Assembly (NCBI GenBank): GCA_038496675.1
Contig: CM076659.1
Location: 12,493,035 to 12,557,034 of the forward strand
DNA length: 64,000 nt
Origin: Rachycentron canadum
Lineage: Eukaryota > Chordata > Actinopteri > Carangiformes > Rachycentridae
Direction: 5' to 3'
Part shown: piece by piece, positions 43,701 to 55,493 of the stretch
Layout of the letters: every line of letters begins with the position of its first letter
Numbering within the stretch: the stretch's first letter is position 1
The notes under the pieces: generated by a model
What the model saw: only the letters and a program-made list of their open reading frames with translations
The model's database searches: none
Told to the model about the DNA's origin: nothing
Made by a program: the position numbers and the translations under genes

Positions 43701-45536
43701 CATTTCCAAAGATTCAACAGTATTTTATTTGCCTTTGCTCCTCTTGAAGTGTGACTCTATGTTATTAAATGCCAGTAATGAAATATTGGTTCTCTCAGTC
43801 ACTTGGTATTCCTTCTGTCAGTCATATAGAAACTTTTTGCACATTTGATTTTCACATCATAAAAGAGGGAGGAATGGAGAGGAGAGGTGATAATAAATAT
43901 TGTGATGACATGCAAGTGGCGTGCCATTTACTTCCAGGCACATTAGTCATTGTTACATAAAACATTACCTCACTGTTGCTTTACCATCTTTTTACGTAAT
44001 GATTCATCGGAGGGAAGAACATTAGCTCCTGTCGAGAATTACATGTATTAATTGGCCATTTGTTTAAAAAAAAATCTGTATCAGAGCAAAAGTAGACAAA
44101 AAAAAAAAAAAGAGAAACCACACAGAAAGATAACATTGTCTGATGTTTACCTTCAATGTTCCCTGAGTGCTTTGAAAACGTTTAATTAACTCATGATGCA
44201 TTTGCAGCCTCATGTGAACACAGATGTACAAACACGGCCACATGATGGCGCCTGAAACTCACGGCTGTGGCTTGACAGCTGCCTTGGAGGTGAGAAGGTA
44301 AGCGGAGTGATGAAAATCACTCATAAGGAAATGGTATTGTCAGAGTGAAAATTGGAAATAATGTATTCAGCTTTTTAGACATTAGAGGCCCTGCATTGTT
44401 ACTCCACTCAGTGAGGATATGCTGTAGCCTGAATGATGCCGATGACTCGCTTGGCATGACACAAAACAAACCATGAAAACACTTGGAATTTAACAGTTGT
44501 TTCATTGAAACATCATGAGCCTTTCTGAGCCAAACGTTTCCTTTTCTTGCTGCTCATCTTTAAATATGACTGAAATATTAATCAAATGAATCTGCTCTGC
44601 ATAAATATGGCCACGATGATGCTGTTTTTACATTGTTGCTGCTCCTGCCTGCCTAATTTGTTTACATTTCCTTCAATATGATTTTCCTTTCTGTCTGGCA
44701 TGTGGAGGACAACAGATCACTCCTATTTTAAGAGAGTAGCACTAAGGCCGAGGGTAGATTCAAGTCCATCATCATCTCCTCATTTCCTGCAGCTATTTAA
44801 GACTGTGCCTCTCCAAAATAGGCACCCAATGACCACAGCCAGAGCTATCTGGGGACCTGTTTTCCAACTAATTTGAGGATATTAGGATGTATCCAAATGT
44901 TTTGTTTTGACATTTCTGAACCTTCATCAGCCCGGCGTGTGTGTAAAGCGTGTGCCATCTGACTTAATGCCATTTTAGAAGTCATCTCAGAGGTTTTTAG
45001 GTCCCCATAACTATATATTGTACATCTTGAGTGCTTTATAATTTCTATGCTGCACATTGTTATTTTGGAAATGTACTCAAAACCCAAAGTAAGGTTTAGC
45101 TGACAGACAGGTCATACACACAAACACACACACACACTCAGTGTAGTTTAGTGTCCTACGACATCCCGCCCAAAGGTTATATTCTATCCGAAATGTTGGG
45201 TGTGTAGTAAAATACATGCTCCACACTGTCTGGCTCTCCTAATGAAGGGGTTTATGACTGGTAGTCCTGTGTTTGTACCATGTATCATGCACCACTCTAT
45301 CACCGACTACAAGGTCAGATCATATCTCCGCATATATCTGCCAGCAGTTGAAGTGAGCAATGAGAGCTCAGTCTGTAAGACACAGTACAGATATTATTCC
45401 AGGTCACGAAGCCACTATATTTTAAAAGGTGACTTTGATGTGATGAGGTGCGGGTGTATAAAAATGGGATTTCGCATCTTTTTAAGATTTTGTTTTCTGC
45501 TCATTGTTTTTGATATTATAAACAGCACATGATGAG
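37771..45536. other. Intergenic DNA downstream of pcdh15
   Basis: AT-rich, with no open frame that resembles a known protein. Small items are an (ATA)n microsatellite at 39962-39985, T-rich tracts at 43560-43587 and an A-run at 44098-44111. Regulatory elements could be present but cannot be told from sequence alone. Confidence 0.65.
39962..39985. repeat. (TAA)n microsatellite
   Basis: Eight ATA/TAA units in intergenic DNA. Confidence 0.9.
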
Positions 45537-45562
45537 TTTTTTTTTTTTTTTTTTTTTTTTTT
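45537..45562. repeat. T26 homopolymer
   Basis: Uninterrupted T run in intergenic DNA. Confidence 0.9.
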
Positions 45563-48500
45563 AATCAAAAACCTCCCATGTGTTATTCTGAGTCAGACTT
45601 TGCTGTACGAGGCCAGACTTGTCAGACTGTGAGCTTTCAGCACCCACAGTGTTAATGTATAATGTCAACACAGTAGGGAGCCTTGTTAAAAAGCAATTAA
45701 GCCAAAATGATTTAAACATTGTGCGGTTTGGCCACTGGCGGGCCTCGAGGTACACACTGTGTTGTTGTCTTAAAATGAGAATTTCACTGTCTGCTCACAC
45801 TGAAAACCGCTATTTGTGTGAGTATAGCTCTAACCACACTTTCCCACACCCGCCAAACCATACCAAACCACAGACTGCAGATGAGTATGCACACCACACA
45901 CACACACACTCACACAGACACGCACACACACAGTATTCACATGAGGAGTAATTGAGGGGTTTGACTAGTTTTTGGTGCATTAAAACAGTAGCTGTTTTAA
46001 ATGACAGGGGCTGAGACATACTTGCATTGATGTCTGTGAAGCTGGTAAAGATGGCTGATTACTCAAAGAGGACGTGGCATTCGGTAACTCTTATTATATT
46101 CCTCTTTATTCAGGGGAGTTTGACTGAATCACACCATTTAAGCTGTTCCTGACTGTAATACATTCTTAATCCATGGCTTTCTCTCTCAGTATATTCATTT
46201 CTTGAGTGATTTCAGGCACAAGCCTTTCTGCAAACATTGTTATACTTGGTCTTATTTCTGATGATCAAAACATTACTGCTGACAGTTGAGTCTTCAACCG
46301 GCAACCCAGAGCTATTACGTTGTTCGCCCTGTTTCCAAAGCAACAGCTCATCCCATATTCCATGTGATAATTTGCCGTTATGTGTGTGTGTCTCCCAGTA
46401 AGTCTACCAGAGTTACGTAAGCAGCTTCAGTTTTGGTTCCAGTGGCCGTTGTCTTAGACAAAGATTAGTGCTAGGCCATAGTCAGACACATTTTAGCTGT
46501 TGGCAGATTGTTAGCTTACACTCTGTGTGCAAATGTGCTCATCACAGCCAGACTGCTTGGATGTGGTTTGGAACATCTGTGTGGTCCCCACTCCAGAAGA
46601 AGACAGACAGGGGAGAGACAGGAGAAGGGAGGGGTGGTGGGACCCCAGAGCTGCTCAGAAAGAAGCCCTCAGTTTTTCCATCACTGATGTTGTGTCTCTG
46701 TATAGCCAGGGGACAGTGTGAGGTAGATGCACAGTGTGCATGTGTGTGGTGGGGGGTGTGGGTGGGGGTCGGGGGGAGTAAGAGAAAGAAAGATGGAGAA
46801 GCGAAAGCAAGACAGGGACAGAGTGACTGTGTGGGGAGCCATCAGTCTACTCGATGACTTATGAAGTTGAAGGTTAGGTCTGGCAATCTTGGAGCTGCTG
46901 GCAGGGGTGGGGAGAGGGGCGTTGAAAGGAGCCTCGGTCCAAACCTGCGGTCGACTCCCCCACCACCAGCAGCAGCAGCACCACAGCCCAGCTCCCTGCT
47001 TGTATGCGTGTGGTGTTTATTTACGAGCCTGTTTAACCACGGCGCGGTCCCTGTGGTGGACTGACACAAGATGACAGCAGCCTAAATGTCTTGCCCTTTA
47101 AATCCAGCCTAATGGTCGCTTAGTGCTGTGGAGACAGGCACTGGGATAGGCGCCTGGGGTCTTTTCATAGGGGCCCTCTGAGTAACACATCAGCTAACAC
47201 ATCTATGGGCCACCATCCAGGGCCTTATTACTACCTGCTTCTACGGCTGTGGCGCCACTGATTTAGCCATGGTTGTGTGTGGAGGGACAATGCAAGCACG
47301 GCAAGAGACACTATCCACCTATTACAGCTGCTCTAACAATGATTTGGGACGTGAATGTCTTTTTAATATCTGTGTCTGTGGTGTCCGGGACAGTTTGAAT
47401 AGCCACTGACTGGCTGGTTATATGTAGTGTTCAAAAAACAGCAATTTAATATGATGTTTTGGATGTCTGCACTCCACAAGAGCTGAATTCTTAATTCTAA
47501 ACCTACAATTTAATTTCTAAAGCAGAAAAATTGCAGTCTTTTTTGGTTGTTGTTGTTTTTCATTGCTGTCCAGGCTAGATCATAAAGAGTTAAAATGTTG
47601 TATTTTTGCCTGAAGTAACTCTGTGGTAAGTTAATAGCAGATGTGAGTGTTATTGGGCAAATTTTATGCAATATGAAAGCAAACATACACTTCACATAAA
47701 AACGACCTGCATACACACACCATTCATAACTGCATACCATTCTGTGTGGGCTTGCCAGCCAATGCAATTAGACGCTTTCTGAGAGGAAGAAAAGATTATC
47801 ATCCAAAACCTTGTGCCTTGCTCAACTCATGTGAAAAAAGAGATGTTTATTGTGAGTCAGATTCTGCCTGTCAATAATCCACAACAGATCTCGGTTAAAG
47901 TCATTCTGATCACACCTCAGGGATCTATGAGAGGAAACAGGCAAAGGGAAAAAAGTTCCCCACAAATCCCATGGGAATCCATCTCTGCAGAAGAGTCTTC
48001 TCCAGAATCACCTGTTGGCCTCACTCACTGTTGTTGCTCCTACCTTTGACTTGTTGCTCAATGCACACACACTCACACACAAAGGCTTTGAGCTTCAATC
48101 TGCATGCTTCGGTCCTGTGCAAACACAGATCAGACCATACTCATTGGGCCGTGTCTCTGGCACTCATCAGGCTGTTTGTACTGCAATTTCCTCCCCGCTC
48201 TTATCCATGTTTTGTCCACTGTCATTCCAGCGGGATTATGGGATGCTTTCATCATGCAGGAACATCAACTGAGGCAGTGAGGGAAATGCAAAGGAGACAT
48301 GTTGTTTTGCTCCTCTCATCACACGTAGTGTTATCATCACATGCCATAATGAATGCCACAGTCTGGAGTTATCCTTAGAACTAATTATTATTTTGTAGCT
48401 GCTCTCCTGTCCATCTAAACAAACACAGTATTTATTCATTCCACCTCTTCCAGCCACTCTAAAATGCTGTATATTTTGCACATGCCACTTGGCTCATAGG

Positions 48501-51500
48501 CCAGCACGTCTCCTTGAAAGCAGCAGGTAACAATTTAATGAGGAACAGCGTAGTAACATGATCATTTTTGCCAAGTAATGTTAGATATTACCTCATTTAA
48601 ATGTCCTGTGTATGTTTTCATCATCCTTCATGCAAACATATTGGGCCCTAATTTGTAGAAGCTTGTGCACAGATAGTTACAAACCCAAAGACCTTCCAAA
48701 AAAAAAAGTTTTGTTAGAGTTTGTGACAGAGTCTTTGATTTTTGTTTTTTGGGTTTTGTCTGTCTTCTTTTTGTTTTATAAGAGAGAAAAAAAAAATTAA
48801 AAAAGCATTTGTGTATCTGGCACCACAAAGAGTTTAGCCAACAAAACATGTCACCTATTAAACCTAACAATTCAAATGCTGTCTCGTACGTCCTTGTTGA
48901 TTTACATCACTGAGTTTTACAGGAATGAAACAAAAGAAGACAAAAGGAAAAATACAACCAGTTCCACTAAATTAGTGATCCAGCCACAAGAAGATAATTG
49001 CTCCAATTAGAAACCAGTTGACTTTTATAGTGAGTCACCTCAGGGTCAGTTCAGTTTATAATTGATTTCTTTCTTTTTTTCTTTTTCTTTTCTTTTTTTT
49101 TGTTACTTCTGAAACTAATCTATATCACAAAGCTTTAGGTTCACACAATCTCATGGCAATCAACGGCTACGAGTGTTAGAAATGAACTGCTCGAGGAGCT
49201 TGGAGCTGTCTTCTGTGTGTCGTCTTAAAACTGGGTGTAGTGGCTACCTGCTTTTGTGTGACAAATTTATATTACTAGTTGCCTGTTTATTTACGTGCTG
49301 GTGCATTCTGACAGTTTAAAAAAATAATAATAAATGTCCCGTACACATAGATCGCACATTTTACTCACTGCCCGCGTGCCTCTGTGTGTATTCATCTTCC
49401 TAGACTAGTCCATTAACATCAACATGTTCGTCTGCAAGTTCTTAGAATAAGTCATCAGAGTAGATTAAGGCTCCGTCTAGACACAATCTGTGGTTAGTTT
49501 TGTGTTTTCTCTTCATATTAGTTAAGGCTTTGGTGAGGTTGAGATTACCCCAAGTCATTGCTTCGAGGCTTCGGCCACTCATGGTTCTAATCTGTGGGGG
49601 GACAGTTTAGTTGATTTAGTCTTTGATGAGGTGCCCTCCGTCTCCAATACTGATGAGCTGTTAGTCGTCACCACTGCCCAGCCTTGCTGCTGTGGTCTAG
49701 GCCTGCCGCCTCCCTTCTATCCAAGAGCCTCATTCATCCCAAGACAAACAGACACAGTCATTACAATTAAGCAGTGCTATTAAAGGGACAGGCTACTGGC
49801 AGATTAAGAGAGGAGAAATGAAGCGGTTCTTTGTGTTATTGTGAGCAGTCAGCTCATTAAAGGTTCAGTTAGCAAAGTTTTGTTTGTTGTCCATGAGTCT
49901 AAATATACTTATTATCTTGCATGTTTGTGTGTGTTTGTGCGCAAAGTCACGCTCCTGGAAAAACAGTTTTGTGAGTCAAAGTTTTTATAAGTCAAAAATC
50001 GTGCTGCTGTTGCTGCTTAGTTTTTCAAGAGCAAATGAAAACAGGCCAGAGGAGACGCTGAGGGCTCAGACTCTGCTCTCAAGGGGCCTTGAGACATGAA
50101 GGATTAAGATTATGGGGGAGGTTCTTTTTAAATGACTGATAGAACAAAGTGAGAGAGGGAGCGAGGCAGGGCAGGAGTCTGTGTGGCGGACCAGCAGCAG
50201 CTTTAGTCTTCAATCAGTGAGATGAAAATTGCCACTCCTGTCAAAGTAGAGGTGTTTACTGAAAGGAGGACAAGGGAGAAAAAGAAATTGCAAGAGACCT
50301 CTTGAGAGGGAGAGTTATGCAACCTGTATGGTCCAGGTTCCCATGGAGCACGCACTGCTGTTAAATTCTGGCCAATCGGGTTTGTAACTCTCAAAATTTG
50401 CAGAGGTGTTAAGTGGTAGGATTGGATATGATCCTGCAATGATGTATATTGACACAACCAAATTGCACATCTCCGAATGTGGCAAAGATGTGGCAAACAA
50501 AATTACAGTTTTCTGGGAATAAATCAGACTGCCGGACAGCTGTAGGATTCACTTTAGATCCCTTAGCAAAAGTCATTTCAGAAAACATCAGTGAAAGTGA
50601 CGCAGAAAAACAGCATCTGAAAACTGTTTTGGGGTGAGAGAGGCTGTCGACATGTAAAATGTCACTCATGACCTCAGCTCTTAATCATTTACAGGGGTTT
50701 GAGCATAAGTGATTCCCATTAAAAGTAGCCTAAAGCTAAGCCTTGTGTGGTTTGGTAGCATGGTGGTCTCAGTTGTGATTTATGATACAGTAGGGCTTTG
50801 TGGCAATGCTGCCCGCAGTGTATTTTGTGTCTGTCTAGATTTCATCGATTGGTGATGTGATGGAGAGCTGCAGTCAGGCTGATTTGTCAAGGCAGGATGT
50901 CATTGTTTGGGCAATTCAGCTTTGTGACAAGGATACCCAAAGTTTTATGACCTCTGTGGCCTTTGTGATGTTCTGTTTTTGAAACGTGTTTCAGAATGTG
51001 AGTTTCTGTCACATTCAAGCTTTCTTTCTCATCTCTGCCATCACCGTGGCCCCCATAATTCAGAGCAATTTGCAATTTGATGTCACCAAGAAAGGCCGCT
51101 GAATTAAATCCTCATCCATTTAGCTTTTTAGGGAAAGGGGATTTTTTTTTTTTTTTTTTTTGTGCATGGAGTGCATTCTGACATCTTCATAAATCAGTCT
51201 AATCATAGGTTTGTGGTACACCCATGCCTTGTTTGTGTCTTTGTTAATGCCATGCACATGTGACCAATGACATGCTTGCATAGATGAGTGAGCGCCAGCA
51301 CTGTCTCTCAGCTGTGGAGGCGGTTAGATGGCTGCTTACATACGAGAATGTATTGTGGAGCGGGACATGCCAGACGTTGTTTGGATGTTTAGCTGTGGGC
51401 TTTGGCACAACGTAGTACCCCCAGAGACATGAATACCATTTTTACATTTTTAAATTTTAGCCTCAACTACATTAATCTTAATGATCTATAATATATAATT

Positions 51501-52861
51501 TGCTCTGTCATTTCATACAGCAGAGTAAATGAGTTTATCCTCATTGAAGCTCTATAGGAACCCCTTTATTACATCAACATACTGTATTTTGTCAAGACGA
51601 ACTTGCCTCGCTTAAGGCTAAACACAGCTGGGCACCACATGCCTCATATCCTTGGTGTGTTCCATGGACCGTTCACAGACAAGATGCTGCTGCCGTCTTT
51701 GTCCCAGTTCACCAGCTTCTCATCTATTTGTGTCTCTTTCCCTTATCCAAAGATTTATATCGCTCACTGTATCTACAGGCTGCACCCATCATCAGACACT
51801 GCATTTAAGTTCAAATTCCCTTTAAACAGATCCGTTCTACTTTAAGTGGTGGCAGGCCTTGTTCAGATAGGCTGATGAACGCTTGAACTCTTTTGGTCTT
51901 ATCATGTTGTTGTCACGATCCAGCCACAGCATGCCGAGCCCGGGACTCGCTGGCAAGACGCGATGCCGTCTCAAACTCAAAGGTTTGCACTTCCATGTAA
52001 GTCACACCATAAATCAACATTTCCTTCTGCTGCTTTTCCAGCTCGAAGTCACACATAGGTAACTCCTGTGAGAGCAAGGGTGTGATTTTTCATATTTAGA
52101 TGTAGATTCTTGCACGAGAATTTAATTTATCAGTTTTTTTGTGCTGAATATGGGTTGCTTCATGGTTCACAATCCAGTGTAAATAGCTGAAATGTTAATC
52201 TGTCATGTAAGTGCCGAGTATGTGTTCCCCTAATGTATTTAATCAAAGGGAGGAAACTTTTTTCTGTTGAGAATATTTTACTTATCTTGTCAGGGTTACT
52301 AGGGACTCTTTGTTGTACAAAGCGCTCTTTGGTATCTTCTGCCTCATTGGTTTGAATGTTCCAGAGTGTTTTCTGCGTACTTCAGAGTTTTCCAACAGTC
52401 TTGTCTCTGAAGCTGAAGTATCCATTTACTTATTTTATGGCTATTTCTGTACTGTATTTTATAAGGAATGTCACTATAATCACTCATTCTAGTTAACCAC
52501 ATGAAGAAAACAAAATATTGAATACAGTGGGTGGATACATTTGGCTTGTGCTTTTTTTTTCATACCCAAAGCACTGGTGACACAGGCGACAACAGTATGA
52601 CTGGCTGTCTGTCAAAGTTTCCAGCAGTTGTAGTCTACGGTGAGCGCAGATCTGGTTGTGATTACTATAACGGAGACAGTAAATCATGACGCAGCATGAG
52701 ACTAATTTGTGGTGGGGGGAAAAAAAAAAGACCCGGCCCTTTCTTTATGGAGTTGCAGTTAACCTCAAAAGACACATTAACATGCGTGAAAGAACGTTTC
52801 TGTGGTGGAGAATCTAAATGGTAAATGGAAAGAGAATTCGACTATTGTGTAGTGTTCATGC
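45563..52861. other. Intergenic DNA
   Basis: No recognisable gene. It includes a (CA)n tract at 45889-45932, a GC-richer stretch at 46560-47070 with short meaningless open frames on both strands, A-rich and T-rich runs near 48700-48800 and 49070-49100, and T20 at 51142-51161. Confidence 0.65.
45889..45932. repeat. (CA)n imperfect microsatellite
   Basis: CA units interrupted by CTCACA and GACACG. Confidence 0.9.
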
Positions 52862-53065
52862 AGTAATAAATAAATTCAGGCAAACACCAGCATTCAGTGT
52901 CTTAATAAGGAGCTGGGCCACCATGGGAGGCAAGGATATCTTGAGTGCTCCTGGGCATAAATCCTAGAAGTTTCTGGACTCAACTCGGGGGGGGGGGGGT
53001 CTTTCTTCTAAAAGATATTCACTCATTTGGTGTTTTAATGATGGTGGCAGAAAGCTGCATCTCCT
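52862..53065 (-). mobile_element. Tc1/mariner-like transposon end fragment
   Basis: AACACCAGCATTCAGTGTCT, AGCTGGGCCACCATGGGAGG, CATAAATCCTAGAAGTTTCT and, after a G13 run, AAAAGATATTCACTCATTTG then GTGTTTTAATGATGGTGGCA resemble one end of a mobile element often seen in fish genomes. I recall its minus strand as coding for a DDE-type transposase. Here only the terminal ~200 bp is present, and the segment usually between CTCGG and TTCT is replaced by the G run. The family assignment is from memory. The strand given is the inferred transposase direction. Confidence 0.5.
52987..52999. repeat. G13 homopolymer
   Basis: Thirteen G residues inside the transposon fragment. Confidence 0.95.
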
Positions 53066-53250
53066 CAAAAGAGCTACCGGTCAAGGTTATGGTAATCATA
53101 GAGATACCAAGTGGGGACAGCAAGAAATGTTTTCTCCCACAATGTTCGGATGCTGAGAGAGATTTCTGGGAATGAAGACAGCATGAAAAAGATGGAAAAT
53201 GGTTCTACAACATACACCTAACAAACGATCTTTATGCACTGTATGGGAGC

Positions 53251-53275
53251 TTTTTTGTTGTTGTTGTTGTTGTTC
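53251..53275. repeat. (TTG)n microsatellite
   Basis: Seven to eight TTG units after a T run. Confidence 0.9.
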
Positions 53276-54425
53276 GTCCACTTTATTTTTGCGTGTTTTT
53301 CCTTTCATTTTGTGCATGTCCGTGTGCGTCATTGCAAAAAGCCCTGACTCATCACTTGATTTAATCTTCTTAATTGCATTACAACCAACAGGAAAAACTG
53401 GAAAAATGCAGAATGAGTCATGTTTGCTTGTTAGCTCACCTCACCTGTGCATTAAACAAGAGTCCCTCTGTCTCAGGAGCAGGTCTAACAGAATTTAAGT
53501 CAGAATTTTCCACTCTGGTTGGAGGCCTTGTGAGTCAGCATCAATAAAATTTTTAGGACCATCGTGCCCTCTGTGAGCCAAAATCCTTCACAACAAACAG
53601 CAGGCAGATAAAGTGGGATTGCTTCGCATATCATCTTTCTAGGACAGCTTGAATGGTTTATTAGGACACTTAATCCTGGTTTGTTTGTTTTGGAACAAAA
53701 ATGTCTTTTTTATGGTAAAACCACAAAATGTTTGACATGGCCCAAAAGAGCATCCTTCTGGTGAGGCTACAGGGGTGTGAGATAACTAATAGCTATTGTC
53801 AAGACTCCTTAATTATTCAAGTCTCCCATACAACACAAACAATGTTTAGAAGAAGTGCTCGGTCTGCCCCTTAATCTTTGGCTGTTGAAATGTTTTTGTC
53901 TGTGCTGCTCTGCTTTTCAGTTTTAACTCCTTTGAATCCACCTCTCTGGGTCAAATGATTCCCTGGCTTCACAGCAGTTCTGTGGTGGCTCCACTAATGG
54001 CGCTGTAATTTTGCATCTCTTTGAAGTTTTCCCCGACCGTTGTGTTACCTGAAGTCTGCGCTTCTCTGAGGTTTTGGGATGGGGCAGGCTAGCTACCCTC
54101 TGCAGCCTAATTAAATGTAATTGCTCCATTTTGTAGTGGTGCCCGTGTGGAGAGGGGAAGCCTTGTAATAAGGGAGATTGCGTGAAGGGTCCGAGGATCA
54201 CAGACGCCAAAGAGGAGCCACGAGGAGACGATCGGAGACGCTTCCCCCTCTGTCGCCTCCTCTGTCCTGAGCAGACCTAGTCATTACCCCCTCCACTCTT
54301 CTCGCTCTGGCTCTGTCTCTCCTTTCCAATGTTGCTCTCTCTGCCTCTCTTGCCCCTTCATCATCTCTGTCATCATCACTCTTTCTTCCATTCACAGGCA
54401 CCCATGTGCTAAGCAAGAGTGTTTC

Positions 54426-54484
54426 AATACTCCAGTCAGAGACATGCTTCATTGCACATGAAGCATGTCTCTGACTGGAGTATT
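54426..54484. repeat. Perfect 27-bp inverted repeat with a 5-nt loop
   Basis: The left arm at 54426-54452 begins AATACTCCAGTCAGAG and ends ATGCTTCAT. After the loop TGCAC (54453-54457) its exact reverse complement follows at 54458-54484. There is no mismatch in 27 pairs, and pairing stops at both outer bases. The arms are normal-complexity sequence. As RNA or single-stranded DNA it would form a very stable hairpin. Confidence 0.97.
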
Positions 54485-54949
54485 CATTTGTTTTTCACCC
54501 TGAACTTAAATGGTTTCATGATTCATGTTGCTGCTTGAAGATGAATCCCGTGTGTGTACAGGAAATGTCTGGTATGATCTCTATGGCATTCCCTCAGGTG
54601 GCGTCACAGTTGTGGGTGCAAAAGCTGGAATTCTTGGAATCCTTCAGGCACCTTTGGGACTCCGTAACTGACTCAGACACCAAAATGGGCTGTTTAGCCC
54701 CCTGACACTGACTGGTGGAGCGACAGGAGACACATTCTTTCCGGGAAAGAGGAGAGGGAAAAAAAAGGAAATTACAGAGCAGGAGAGAGACAACATGACA
54801 CAGAGAAAGAAGGAGCGCCAGCTTGACCGTGACCCTGTGGGATGATGGGCTGACAAGGGATGTGTGATGATGTGTGTGCTGTGGGTACAAAGGTGACTTA
54901 GATTGAAGGATAAGCATTATTCTTCTTCTCTGCTGTCCCTTTTTATTTC

Positions 54950-54971
54950 GGGGGGGGGGGGGGGGGGGGGG
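54950..54971. repeat. G22 homopolymer
   Basis: Twenty-two consecutive G residues between TTTATTTC and CATAAAAC. It could fold as a G-quadruplex. Confidence 0.95.
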
Positions 54972-55468
54972 CATAAAACTTTCCAATAGTGATGAGGAAA
55001 TTCCTTCCTGCTGCCTTCGCCCCACATACTTTTCCCACATCAGGGTGTCCGACGATTTGCCTCCCTCGTCTTCCTCCTAGTCCTCCTCCAGCCGTCTTCT
55101 CCACTCTGTGGTGCCAGTGCGTCTGCCACACAGCCCGTTAAGACTAATGCGACACAGGCTCTGGCTCACATTTCAGCCTCACATGAGCACCCCCCCACTT
55201 CGTCTCCCCTACCCCATCGTCATCCTCAACCCCCTCCCCACACTCCATTTCCTCTCTTCCAAGCTGACCAGGCCTGGCCCAGGAAGTACATGTTTGATCG
55301 GAGAGCACAGATCAATAAAAGCGCGGGATCCCAAAGCCATCATTTGGTGTTTTATGATCCAGGAAAGTGTCTGCTAAATGATTTCTCTGCTTGTTAAAAT
55401 AGTTTTGTGAAGCTGGAAATGGGTGGCAGTAGCCAAGCTTCTGCTCAGATGGAGAAGGAGCTGGGGAA

Positions 55469-55493
55469 GTGTGTGTGTGTGTGTGTGTGTGTG
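55469..55493. repeat. (GT)n microsatellite
   Basis: About twelve GT units ending in GCGTCCGC. Confidence 0.95.

Noticed and set aside
46468..47074. Several overlapping open frames in a GC-richer intergenic stretch
   Set aside because: Both strands are open because of base composition. There is no conserved domain and no plausible promoter or splice structure.
54426..54484. MicroRNA precursor
   Set aside because: A perfect 27-bp stem with a 5-nt loop is too short and too perfect for a normal pre-miRNA; kept only as an unexplained palindrome.
54594..55040. 148-codon minus-strand frame
   Set aside because: It contains poly-Pro from the G22 run and has no recognisable domain.
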